From NCBI GenBank assembly GCA_000827325.1, contig KN832874.1, forward strand, positions 1,906,721-1,970,720: a DNA stretch of 64,000 nt, in the 5' to 3' direction. The translations under genes were made by a program, and so were the position numbers. The stretch comes from Oidiodendron maius Zn. Taxonomy: Eukaryota > Ascomycota > Leotiomycetes > Myxotrichaceae. Shown here in pieces: positions 1 through 10,781 of the stretch (positions are counted from its first letter, which is position 1; each line of letters starts with the position of its first letter). A model generated the notes under the pieces. The model was not told where the DNA came from. It saw only the letters and a program-made list of their open reading frames with translations, and ran no database searches.

Positions 1-195
1 ACGTGTTGCTACATGGGCTTTGGAAAAGAGACCGTAGCTCTACCTAGATCTAGCCGGACCCTGGTCTCTACCTATGCCCCATGTACTGTACAGGTACAAA
101 TGAAGTTCCACCACCGCCATCTCTGCCTTCCCCAACCAAAAGACCAATTCTGATTCGCAGACATTAACTCAGCCCTTATTCTGGGTGTATATATA

Positions 196-2115
196 TTAGA
201 CAAGAGTGATTATTTTTACATCCTCTTCAGAATATGGGGTATATTCAGCACGCGGTATACAGCCAACCTTCCAATATTCGCCATCCACTCGAAGGGTAGG
301 TTTTACAGCCACAGCCATATAGTATGATGGACCATCCCAAAGTCTCAATGCGAAGCAAGGATATGTTATGCCGCGATCCCAAAATGGGAATCCCCCTCTC
401 CCGGCCACTGGGTAAATCTCTATAAGTGGAGCTTTCACTTTCAATCGACCTCCGTTGACGACTCCGTAAGGATTCTGGCCTTGTATCTCAAGTTCACAAC
501 TCAAGAACTCGGCGCATATGGTGTCTCCTGCGGTTACTGAAAAGTAACCAACCGGGGCATTGACTGAAACCCATGACCATGACGGCCCTAGAAATCTCTC
601 TGGCTCGTATTTAGCAGGGGCTTCAGAATGTTTGAAATAACCAGCCCAGCATAGGCCATATGCAAAACTGCTCTGCCAGAGACCTGCACAGTACCTGTCT
701 CCTGTGCGTTCAGCGACCTGTCTAGCCAGGCCGGCCAAAGCTGGAAGTCGATCTCTATCAATGGTGAGCTTCCTCTTGCTATATCTTTCTACCAGAGTCG
801 ACCAGGCATCGATCCACGGTGGCGTTGTGGATGAGCGACGACATCCATGCTCTTTGTCCAACAGACCATCAAGGAGTCCGTCAAGGTTGCTGACTCGCTT
901 TACAGCAACTCCCCGCTCGCCTGCGAGAAAGCTACATTCCCAATATGTTTGGTCTTGGCTGAAGTGTAGCAAGCGTCTAGAGAGATAACGCTCTTGTAAT
1001 GTCCAGGCTCTTGTGTTGAGTGGCATATCATTCAATTTGCCTGTATCGATTTCCGAGTATATGCTATGTTGTACGGGGAAAACATAGATTGTGCTACTGC
1101 CGAGAGAGAAGTCAATATTTACCTGTAGGTATTCGGGGCGCATGCCTAAAAACCCCTCTAAGTCATCTTTGGCTCGAGTTGCAGCTATAGTTATGTATGA
1201 ATTTGAATACACTCTTGACATTTGACTGGCCTCTTCTTCCCAATCATCTGGGTCATCTTGCAGTATGCAAATGGAATCAATCCATATGTATTGTAGATGA
1301 AGGATATCAGTTATATGTATTGCATCCTGGAACGTCTTTGGCAAGTCCTGTACAATAATCTCACGTTTCCGTTCCTCTAGGGTTTTGGCGGTTGTCGTAA
1401 ATGATTTTGAAGTACCCCAACAGTGACTCAAAGCCACATAATGGCCATTTTGACCTTTGGAATCTACCAACTTTACGGTGCCTAACTGATTGTATTGACT
1501 GATGTCAATAATACGGGTAGGCATGGATGAGTCTATGCGGGCGCAGTCGCTATGATAGGCATTACAGTCATCGATCCAGCTGTGGATTTTGCTTAGAGAT
1601 CTGTCCGAGAGTGGATCAGCGTCTGGAAGGCGAGTGAGAACGTATTTCGACAGAGCATCGTCTTGTGGTTTCAGCGCCGCGTTAGCGTTGAGCAAGGCTC
1701 CTATCTTTAATAACTAGATAGATAACACACCAGATTCTATGCAGATAGGATATGCCTCGACGGCACACATGCCTTCCCAATAATCCGAAATATTATTGGA
1801 TAGCTGAAAAACTTGGAAGCAGATAGATTCCAGAATCCTTGAGTTAGATTCATCCGCTTCAAATCGGTAATCCTTCCAATTTCCAAACATCGCGACGGTC
1901 TGACTTTCCTTAATATCTAGGTCTTTCTTTTGTGCAAATGTCCGAATTTCCGAGGCTATGAAATTGCAAAAGTCACACGACTTAGCATTCCGACTTATCT
2001 CCAACATTGTACGCCTAGGATGTTTCTGTCCACTTATATTTGGCGTCTTTGGCAATTGTAGGACTGCATCAAATACATACGACATCGCAGATGAGCAGTC
2101 GTTACAAGCCTGCAT
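196..2115 (-). CDS. HET-domain protein with an in-frame stop or a 30-nt intron
   Basis: Heterokaryon-incompatibility (HET) family; such proteins can trigger cell death after non-self fusion. The N-terminal part (2115 down to about 1717) has CxxC pairs (CNDC, CDFC), a common pre-HET zinc-ribbon-like feature. The HET core in the downstream part shows YVALSHCWG, then YIWIDSICILQ, then NTRAWTLQERYLSRR, the usual three blocks. Both halves lie in the same frame, separated only by TAG at 1714-1716. A GT-AG segment of exactly 30 nt (GTGTGT to GATAG, about 1701-1730) covers the stop and keeps the frame, but it is shorter than usual fungal introns. With it the protein is about 629 aa, a normal HET length. 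Either this is a micro-intron or the gene is a nonsense-mutated allele. The family call is firm; intactness is not. Confidence 0.85.
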
Positions 2116-2917
2116 CTTGTAAAGAATATGAAGTCAAGCAAAAAGAGACTTGAACCGCGGTAGTTTCCGTATTAAAGGACAGGTTTTAGTACTTCTTTCG
2201 ATACAGCCTACGTTCGTCCGTTCGTCGGATGTGTATCACATGATATGTGGGACTTTGATCTCAAGTAATGAAGGATAGTTCTCCCAGAACGCTACGGGAA
2301 ATGCTATTGACGTGATCGTGGGTCATGTGACCTAAGCGAGTAGCTCAGTTTGTCAGAGATACAGTGCGCAGGGAAAGATAACCTGGTATTCAGCATAAAA
2401 GAGTGGTAAATTGCAGTTAGGTTGCAAGCTGCTACAACACCCAAAGTGGGGTTTTATACAGCGCAATACCATTACATAAGCGTATCCTTGACACAGTTAT
2501 GTATGTGAGTGTAACATCTTTCTTTTTATTCTTAATAATATAAAAGTTCTTGGTATCTTAAAGAGATAAGTAACATAGTCAGATTTAATAATCTGGTAAA
2601 TTGATATAAGTATGGCTTATATTATTTCCACTATATTACTAAAGATTGCTTTTAGTAACCGGCTCATTATCTATGCTGTACTTACGATAAGCTATTCCGT
2701 CGACTAAGAGAGTAACCACACGGGTGGAATATGGCTAAAAAGCTAGGGTGAAAGCATCGTGGGTTGCTAATCTTGCGCCGCGATAATGGCAGAGAGGGGG
2801 ATGAACACTAGAAAAGATTCGCTTTGGAGAGCTGCTATAAGATAGAAAACTTCGTGTAATGTCTATAGGTATATTGATACATAAACTCAAAACAACTAAG
2901 AATCTTGAGTATTAGAA
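2116..2917. other. Intergenic, no gene seen
   Basis: Moderately AT-rich spacer between two minus-strand genes. It must hold the promoter of the HET gene (right of 2115) and the 3' end of the GPI-protein gene. I see no convincing coding frame, RNA gene or repeat in it. Confidence 0.5.
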
Positions 2918-4681
2918 TCACAACAACACGATCAAGGCAGCAACGCAAGCCAGAAGGGCCACGCAAATGCTCCCAGTCCCTAGTTTTGATCCCGAATTTG
3001 TTTTCTTTCCCGGAGTCGTGCTCGGACTCGGAACTAGTGTCGTGCTCGTGCTTGGAGTCGCAACTGATATCGGCACGAACGACCCTATGATAGTGCTGTT
3101 GGCGGGCGAAGACACATCACTGACGTCCAGCGTTTGGATGATCGGGCTTTGCACAGCCTGCAGGGGAATGAGGCTCGAGAGAGCCGCTGGGGCCACAGTG
3201 ATGGGTACAGCGTCTGCGTTGGCTGCCACGGCTTTCTGATTAGCCGCATTGGCTGTTGGTGTTGCTGCAGAGGTTGTGGTGGCATAGGTGGTCGCGGGGC
3301 AGAGTGTCGTAATCACTGACTCGATATTCGTCACTATGATGACTTGCGTGAGCGAGGAGGGACAGTTGACGGCCGAGATGACGCAGCTAGTGAGCGAGTA
3401 GGACGACGTTATCGTAGTTGTTTCTTCCGTAAGGGCCACTGCGCACTCTAAAACGGTGTCCGTAACCTCCGGTGCCATAGAGGTTGAGACGAACGTTGGC
3501 GTTTCTGTTGCAAGGCAGATGGTGGTACCGATACTGAGGTATGTCGTGGACACGCTTGGCCCCGCAGTGAACGAGTCAATGCCAATGGTGGCACCAGCAG
3601 TTGCGTAGGCTCCCATGTTGGCGTCAATCTCGGCAAAGATGGCCGCTTCGCATGAACTGTCTGTTGATGTCACCTCTCCTACAGTGACCTCAGCGAGGAT
3701 AATATATGCTCCAGCTCCAGCATTGGCTTCCAAATCATGAGACGCTTGGACTTTCCCATCAACTTCAGCACGGAAGCGGAGGCCAATGGTACCGTTGACA
3801 GATTCGCTCATCGCGAAAGGCAGGAAGCCGAAGTTGACTTGCGGCCTTAAAGAGGGTTTTGTCAGATACTCTTTCATATGCTGTCTTTGTTTTGCAAGGG
3901 GGTTGAACTTACGCCTCAAGAATTACCGCAGTGGCATTGAACTCAAGAGGATCGACTGAGGCTAAATCGACTGTAATTAACAAACTCAAAGTCTCGTTGT
4001 CTGGGATTGAGATCTGGAACCCGCCGTCTAGGGTAACCTTAGCATCAAATTGCAGGAAGAGATCGAATCCCAGTACCAAGTTGGCTTCCACAACTTCTCC
4101 CTTTGTGCTCTTGTCAGTGTTTTGGTGGGACGATATCGTCGCTACAAGTGGAATATTCTTACATTGAAGTTCTTGTCTAAGAAGAATGTGCCCAAGCCAA
4201 TAGAAGTTGAGATGCCTGCGTCAATTTCAGCTGCGAAATCGAAATACGCACCGACATTGTTAAAAGTCATGTTCGCATTTAGATATGGCCTAGTGAGGTG
4301 ATCCAAGCCGTCTTCAAACTCAATATCCACTAATCCCCATGTACGACAGTCTTGGCATTCGAGTGACAGGCTGATATCACCACTGACATCAGCGACCCCA
4401 ACACTGGCCTCAGCGTCCCATGACCTGAGAAAGATATTAATCAGTATGTTGTCTCAATGACGCGTAGAAAATATTGTAAGAATGTCCCACCCTGAGAAGA
4501 GAGGTAGGCCCTGAGCTTGCCAGCCTAAGTCGAAGGTATTATTATAGACATCCCGTGTGTCTATAGCAGGAAGGACATCAGGCAGTATAACACCCTTTGG
4601 ATATTCATCGTGACTAGATAGTGTAGTAGCTCCCGTAAATAAAGCAAGAAGAAAGGCAATAAAAGGAACGCGGAACAGCAT
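2918..4681 (-). CDS. Secreted GPI-anchored cell-surface protein, four exons
   Basis: Reconstructed exons on the minus strand: 4681-4491, 4424-4163, 4100-3913 and 3845-2918, giving 522 aa with all phases consistent. It starts with a signal peptide (MLFRVPFIAFLLALFTGATT). The middle is beta-rich with alternating hydrophobic residues and Asn-X-Thr sites. The C-terminal third is a Thr/Ser/Ala/Pro-rich stalk, and the chain ends in a GPI-attachment signal: a small-residue stretch followed by a hydrophobic tail (VALLACVAALIVLL). The arrangement resembles fungal wall proteins with DUF7029/DUF7223-type regions, but that family name is from memory and unchecked. It is probably displayed on the plasma membrane or cell wall; no enzymatic motif is visible. 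Introns are 66, 62 and 67 nt, the first two with weak acceptor context. Confidence 0.75.
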
Positions 4682-6662
4682 TTTATTTGGTCTGATAAGT
4701 CGGTGGCTTTGTCTAAAGAGAGTTAAGTATTGTGACCGCGAGGAATTTCTGAGCTTGTTTGTACAAAGATGAAAACTATAGGTTGATCATGTCCAGCATG
4801 TTGATTTTCATCTGTCTATTGTATGCTCTCCCTATATATAGGATGCCACTTTTCTCCTCTACTGTACCACGGCATGCGATCCTTACACAGATCCTTACTT
4901 CGATTTTCGTCTTCATAGTCGTAGTTCACAAAATAGGAAATCACCAGCCGGAACAGACATCGGAGCCTTACTTATGAAACTGTAGAACACCAGGTTAATC
5001 TGCACCTCCATGGTGAAGCCGCATGTGGGTCCGTCAGGCCATTCCGTATCTGTCACAACCACTGCTTGGCAGCTGCAGCTGTTCCTGGGTGACTCTCGGT
5101 GAGGATATTCAGACGTAGAGCCTTGAAAGAGCATTGTAATATTACATAGAAGAGCTGAGGTAGCGAGTCTGTGCCCGTGAGGCGCATGAGACTCTTGGCC
5201 GCCGTAATTGTCTGACATGCGTTTGGCCCCTTTTCTCCATTCCAATTTTTCTTAGGAGAAATTAAAGAGTCAAGGAAGCAAAGAAAGTGGAAATTAAGCA
5301 ATTAAAAAAATCGAATAAAACTTTTCCGAAACACATTTGTAGAAAAGATAGATAATCATTTGATTATTTTATTTCTTCTAAAAGAATCATACAGTTCTCT
5401 GTGTTTGTGCGAGGCTGTGTATTGATAATAATTATAACATCAAAATAAACACCATCTTTTCGCAAGTGCCACAGTTCGCAGGCACAAGGCGCATATACAC
5501 TGCCCCCAGGAAACCGCTCCCGGGCGAGAGGAGACGGGCAAGAACAACCCCCATATCTTGCCGACGCGTCGCAGCACTGGCTGGGTTGAGACACTTACTC
5601 CCGCCCCTATTCCATCCACCTGCCGCCTCTGGAAGGACCTCCGCGGGGCGTCAGCAGAGATAGCCGCAGCCTCAGCCTTGCTGTGGGGCATTTTCCTCCA
5701 TTGGGCGGGTTGGGGAATTGGATGCGTCACAGGCGAGCCAAAGGTTACACAAACTCGGAACACAGCCTACTGAGCACCAAAGCTGCCCAAGACAGTGCGG
5801 GAACAAGACTGGGTAGAGACATTATTTATAGGATGTATTCTTTTTGATATGCTCTTTAAGCAGTTAATCCAAAAAATTTGTTATTATTTCATGGCGTTTT
5901 TGTAGGAGCCACAAGTTTGTCAGTTATATGTGTGGTATATATTTCTGATATATACATATATGTACTGTATATGTAATATGGATAATATATATAAATACTA
6001 TACGCCTTACCCCTCTTTATTATGCTATTACATTGAGCCTATTAAAGCTATAAAGGCAGCAGATAACTAATCTTCCTCATCTCCACGAATGGTATTATCA
6101 AAATCAGCTTGCCGGTCACTGCGAGTAGTATGGGCTCCAGTACATGCAACGGTACGGGGAGGCACAAGCGGTGGGACCACTACAGCTGCTTCCTTCACAC
6201 TGATCCCATTTGATCTGGGTAATTCGCTTAATAGGTGTGTAAATCTGAGGCAATCAGAAATTAAGCGTGCGAACTCTGGCCGCTCGCTTTAAAAATAATT
6301 CTCCTACGAACGTTACACGAGTCTGGTCTCGCCATCCTTATTTAGTTGTGAACGATACTTTAAAGCCCCGTCAAGCAATGGTCTAAGGACATAAGGCAGT
6401 CTCTACAACAGGGACGTTGATCACTGCCTGTGCTGCCGAGTAGTCAGTAAGTTATTTAATCCCCTTCTTCCGCCTCCTATCTTCCATATTCCTCTTCGCA
6501 ACAACCGAGGACCTGGCGACCAACAACCTGGGCTGGGGTGGAAAGGCCTTACAAGCGAACCCACCCCCCCACCCAAAATCGCATCTTTCCATGGCTTTGA
6601 CACCTCGATTATTCGCGTCAATTCTGGCCCTGGCCCTGCCTCATCTACGTCTTGTGCAGCAC
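4682..6662. other. Gene-poor spacer with an AT-rich core
   Basis: About 2 kb without a gene I can defend. TATATATA at about 4831-4838 may serve the GPI-protein gene. The stretch 5450-5770 is GC-richer than its surroundings and open in several frames but looks non-coding. The stretch 5820-6060 is AT-rich with runs of alternating TA. A 70-codon open frame without ATG on the minus strand (about 6290-6069, ending in an acidic tail) may be a coding relic, but I do not recognise it. Confidence 0.4.
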
Positions 6663-8413
6663 TTAGTTGTTTGCGCTGTGAAGCTTTATTTTTACGCCCC
6701 CAGCCACTTTATCTACCAATTTCCAATCGCAGGGCAGTCGTCCTTTCGGCAAGGCTGATCCATCAATTGAGTCGAACTTTTGCAGGAGCCTGACTGTGAT
6801 ATAGGCAATCTCAGCAAGGGCGAATTGTTGTCCGATACATATTCGAGGGCCAGCGTTGAATGGGAGGTAGTTGAATCCAAATTTGCGCCCCTCCCATCGT
6901 TCTGGATTGAATCGGTCAGCGTCAGGGCCCCAAAGTTCTGGGTCTGAGTGCATTGTCCAAAGCTACACGGAAGAGATGTCAGCACTGAGGAGAAGCCAGA
7001 GGCAAAATAGTGATGACAAGACACAAAGACGTACCTCCCAAGCAACAAGGTGACCTTTAGGTATAAATACTGGTGAAGTCCCATCGGAGCCACCGCCCAA
7101 GGGCAGTGTTGTATCTCTAACGGCCTCACGGAAGTTGACCGGAACCGAAGGGTAGACTCGAAGAACTTCGTTCAAGCACCATTGAAGGTATGAACAGTTT
7201 TTGAGCCCGCTGAGCGTGATATGCTTCGGTCGATCGAAGGATCCAAAGTCATCTATGATGATGTTGCGAAGCTTCTTGAAAATATAAGGATATTGTGCCA
7301 ATGAGGCCAAAAGGAAGCCAAGAGTTCCCGAGATGGTGTCGCTGCCTGCCAGAAGGATGTTCAACAGCTGGGAGCGGAGCTCCTGCGGATCCTTCACGTC
7401 AGCGACAATAGCATCCAGAACGACGTACTTTCCCATCCCTGGCTTTTTATTCGAGCCACCGCCCCTCAAACGGCGCTGGACGTACGTATCGACGAAGTTA
7501 TGAACAGCTTTACACTGTTCCTTGAATTTGCGATCGTGCGTTAGCCAGAACAGGTCGCCGTATATCAGAGATTTCGCCGTTGTCTTCTCTGCTCCGAAGA
7601 AGGCCTCTACGAACTGCATCATCTCCTTCTTAGAGAACAAAGTACTCGTATCTGTACTATCATTTTTCTGGCTGTGCACACTTTCGCCAAAGAGAAACTC
7701 TGTGGCAATATCCATTGTAAAACGCTCTAATAGCGGTTGCACATCGAAAGTCGGGGTCCACTCGCCAGGCCCCACGGCGCCTAGGAGGGCATCAAAGAGA
7801 TTTTTGACATGTGTTTCGAAGAGCCCCAGATCAGCTATCTGTTCACGCATGAATTGCGGTCTTAGAAGAGCTCGAGAGTGTTCCCATTTAGGTCCGTTCG
7901 CTGAGAACTGTTGGAATTAGCTCTGCGTATGTTTTAAGTCGCAAAACGTACAATACCGAGACCCAGCAGCGCCTCGAACGCTCCCACTCTGGCCGCTGGC
8001 TGCTGAAAATCGTGAAACTGGGACGCTAGCACTGCCTGCAGGTTCTTCGGGTCGAAGGTGTAGAACCACGTCTCTCCCGGTGGATATTTTATTCGAAATG
8101 TTTTGCAGTCTCGTCCTATCTTTGCGCTCATTTCATTCTTGCGATCTGAGAAGGCATAAGATAAGCGGTTTGTCTTCATTCCATTCATCTCAATCTTGAA
8201 ATTCTGCACGCCAAATACATCCCAAGGTCGAAAGAGTGGTGCTGGTTGGCAACCGAAAGATTTCGCCTTCGCTGCCTGTCTTACGTGTGTAACTACACAG
8301 TAGATTGTGAAAATTGCAGCCACAGCCGACGGCAATAATAGTAGTAAGGCCATGTTGAAGAATGACTGAGGTGGGACGGTCGATGTTCTAGGCAGGGCGA
8401 CTTGCACATTCAT
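6663..8413 (-). CDS. Cytochrome P450, CYP52-like (alkane/fatty-acid hydroxylase clade)
   Basis: Membrane-bound haem monooxygenase. Exons 8413-7952, 7907-7035 and 6962-6663 are joined by introns of 44 and 72 nt with clean phases, giving 544 aa. A hydrophobic anchor (LLLLLPSAVAAIFTIYCVV) lies near the N-terminus, and the second Met, about 20 residues in, is an alternative start. The I-helix oxygen-binding motif is AGSDT, followed by the K-helix ExxR (EVLR). FNPERW is the PERF-type motif and the haem-binding loop is FNAGPRICIG. The PLFRPWDVFG segment and the sequence around the haem loop resemble the CYP52/CYP539/CYP584 group, which hydroxylates alkanes and fatty acids. The substrate is therefore probably a long-chain aliphatic, by inference. 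The gene appears intact. No obvious pathway partner lies next to it. Confidence 0.9.
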
Positions 8414-8807
8414 ATGTCGATTCTGACGCGCTAGACCGTCAAGGTAGTGCTTATCTCAGCTAATGCCTAAGGCGGGCTTACACTTGGCTCGAAGGATACG
8501 CCCTCATATAGGGCATAACCGACCGTGTTGTTCTCCCAAGATCTCCCCCGTACATGATATCCATTAGCTTGAGGCCAATGAACTGGCTTCTACTAGCCAA
8601 TTGCGTCAATAAATTGATGTTAAGGCTACTCCAGATGCAAATCGCAGTCCTTTCAAGCAATTGGAGGCCTGAAACAGCCTCCGGAACGCGGTACGGTGTG
8701 TGGTAATCGTTCGGTTACCTAAACTGTGAGGGCGCGCAATACGTAAAAAACAGCAATACGTAAATTTTTACCCGGAAACCCCACCTTCCACAACTCAACG
8801 CTGCACA
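8414..8807. other. Upstream region of the P450 gene
   Basis: Likely promoter of the minus-strand P450 gene. It contains ATTGGAGG at about 8660 (reverse CCTCCAAT, fitting the CCNCCAAT consensus of GaaR-type regulators, but frequent by chance). A short direct repeat of AATACGTAAA lies near 8740-8765. No gene is seen. Confidence 0.35.
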
Positions 8808-8990
8808 ATGCCATCTAACGCTACTGAAATAGAGGCTAATATTGCTATTGGTAGTGCTGTTATGGATGCTAATCCTCATTTAAAACCATCTATAGCTGCG
8901 CGCTAATTCTTTTAGCACTATTACCTATTATATTTTACCGCCGCGCTAGCATTCTAGCTAGTGATAGTCAAGGAGGGCATAATAAGAAGC
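8808..8990 (+). mobile_element. Relic of a Fot1/pogo transposase N-terminus
   Basis: The plus strand reads as a damaged pogo-type DNA-binding region. It has a short start (MPSNATEIEANIAI), a helix-turn-helix-like AAR segment broken by stops, and then the motif GGHNKKL typical of fungal pogo/Fot1 transposases just after their first helix-turn-helix. Several TAG/TAA codons interrupt it. No catalytic domain or terminal repeat is found nearby, so only a fragment remains. It is AT-shifted relative to its flanks, consistent with RIP. Confidence 0.5.
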
Positions 8991-9458
8991 TAAATTTGGT
9001 GTGGGGTATGGCTTTACAGTGCAAGATGAGGCGAGGATGAGTAGCGCCTGAGTAGAGCAGCGACGCTGACTGACCGCGTTGGAAGCGAATGTGAAGAGAT
9101 GTCTCTGAGATTTCCTTGGGAGCTAATGCAAGTGGAATAAATAATAAACTAGTAGAGGTTGGCGGTGGGGGTTTGTAATTAAGCTGAGTTAGACGGATGT
9201 CTAGCTGTAAGTCAGCCTTAATGATTATGTTCTGTTGATTCTATGGGAATTATCGAAGTTTTACTTCTATCGACGAGCTACAAAAATGAACGACTCCAGG
9301 TCTGTCTCGCAGTTGCATCGCCAATATTGCTTTAATTTGGTACCGAAAACATTGACAATGATTTCAATTCAGGATCTTTCTCATCAAAGAATAATTTCAA
9401 TTGATTAGATAACTACTTAAGAAGACATGAACTGAGTATACCTTATAATAATGTCAAT
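8991..9458. other. Intergenic, nothing recognised
   Basis: Spacer between the transposase relic and the 3' end of the alginate-lyase-family gene. No coding frame, RNA gene or repeat is apparent. Confidence 0.4.
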
Positions 9459-10703
9459 TCAACTAGTCACGTCGATGTTATCCAGCTGCTCCGGTGCCGG
9501 GCGTAGCCGGAAGATGTCACCCCCTGGAGGTGGTTGGAGCTTTCTAACCACTTTCTGTGCAGGTGCGTATCCTGCATTCGCTGCGGCATGTATATTGTCT
9601 GTCGCAGCGTACCGAAGAAATTCAAGCTCCTCAAATGGCCAGTCCTTCTGGCCATTTACGGCAGCAGGAATTATTGCATCTACAGCTGCAAACAATGTCT
9701 GTCCCTGAGGTCCTTTATACTTGTAAAGATTGATTCCGAGCTTTTCTGCTATCAATGCCCATCTTAAAAGTGCCGCAAGGTTGAAATTTGAATAATGAAA
9801 ACTGCGCGTTCTCGCCACCTCCTGAGGCTGCGTCCCATTCTTAAGAATCTGCCCGTTGATGAAAGTCGTGGCCAGCTTAGTCGTGCTGAGTGCCAGACTA
9901 TGGTTCCCAGTGAAAAGGGCAAGTGCGGCGATTTGCATGTTGGCCCAGGTGCCGTGATTATTTGTGGCGTTAGCTTCTTCTATTCCAAAGTCAGACTGGC
10001 TTAACCACGTAAGAAATTGCGAGTTCCATGTTTTGAAGCCTTTGACATCGTCGGATGTCCAGCCAGGAGCGCCAGTGTTAAGAATAGCAGCGGCGTCAAT
10101 GACATCGGTATATTCCTGGGAGAAGTCGATGATGCCGATTGATCTGCCTGAGTTCTTACAAGGGATGATCTGTGCATGTTCAAGATTTGGGTTCATTTTG
10201 GTGCTTGGGTTAAGAAACCATGTTCGTAGGATATCTCCGGCATGTTTGGCGTACTGATCATGGCCAGTATAATACCAGGCTAAACTCAGGATATAGGATG
10301 AATTGAACATAAGACCTCGGTTAAGATGATCTGGATATTTATTCACTTCAGGATTGACGACGCCGTCAATATCAATGTATGGGCAGCCGTTTGTAGTGTT
10401 TGAAGGCCACCAATACGGTGCTTGTGAGGCATAGTCGTGGAGAGTACCATTTGGGGGAGCCTCGGCCTTTGTAGTTACGGACCAAGGACCTTGTGTTAGC
10501 CAGTAGTCGGCCTGTGCAACGAGATGCTTGAGCTCAGAGTCGCAAGCGGGATCCTTTCTCCGGATTCCCTCCTTGACATCCACAAGACGCTGTCCATCGA
10601 TAACTACCGTGCCGGGTACGACGACCTTTGCATCCGGGGTTGCAACGCCAGCGACAACGGACAGAACGAATTGAAACAAGAAGAAGCTAAGGATTCGAGG
10701 CAT
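9459..10703 (-). CDS. Secreted alginate-lyase-family enzyme (PF05426-like)
   Basis: Single-exon 414-aa protein with an N-terminal signal peptide (ILSFFLFQFVLSVVAGVA). It looks like the alpha/alpha-toroid alginate_lyase family: YASQAPYWWP near residue 95, NRGLMF, an ANATNNHGTW block holding the Asn-His pair, and the later RTRSFHYSNFNL block with a His-Tyr pair. In characterised relatives, Asn/His and Tyr residues at these places carry out beta-elimination of polyuronates. Fungal members are related to alginate or glucuronan lyases; placement in a particular PL family (PL5, PL38 or similar) needs a search. A second, structurally unrelated lyase (PL7) lies 11 kb away, supporting a role in polyuronide degradation. 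The protein ends in a basic, proline-containing tail. Confidence 0.85.
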   Translation of the reverse strand: MPRILSFFLFQFVLSVVAGVATPDAKVVVPGTVVIDGQRLVDVKEGIRRKDPACDSELKHLVAQADYWLTQGPWSVTTKAEAPPNGTLHDYASQAPYWWPSNTTNGCPYIDIDGVVNPEVNKYPDHLNRGLMFNSSYILSLAWYYTGHDQYAKHAGDILRTWFLNPSTKMNPNLEHAQIIPCKNSGRSIGIIDFSQEYTDVIDAAAILNTGAPGWTSDDVKGFKTWNSQFLTWLSQSDFGIEEANATNNHGTWANMQIAALALFTGNHSLALSTTKLATTFINGQILKNGTQPQEVARTRSFHYSNFNLAALLRWALIAEKLGINLYKYKGPQGQTLFAAVDAIIPAAVNGQKDWPFEELEFLRYAATDNIHAAANAGYAPAQKVVRKLQPPPGGDIFRLRPAPEQLDNIDVTS

Positions 10704-10763
10704 ATTTTATATAGAGAGTTATCCACAACTGACTTTTTCATTCAATGAAGGGCGGCGTAGCCC

Positions 10764-10781
10764 ATATAAATATAAAAAAGC
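10764..10781 (-). promoter_or_regulatory. TATA-like box upstream of the alginate-lyase-family gene
   Basis: On the minus strand this reads TTTTTTATATTTATATGG, about 60-80 nt before the ATG at 10703. Position and composition fit a TATA box. Just downstream, at about 10751-10763, GGCGGCGTAGCCC resembles the end of the hairpin element at 60545-60697. Confidence 0.35.

Noticed and set aside
4913-5301. Two overlapping minus-strand open frames near the GPI-protein promoter
   Set aside because: No signal peptide, domain or splice-supported continuation, and their composition looks random.
6069-6290. Minus-strand frame of about 70 codons with an acidic end
   Set aside because: Protein-like composition but no ATG, no splice acceptor I could support and no recognised family; kept only as a note in the spacer entry.
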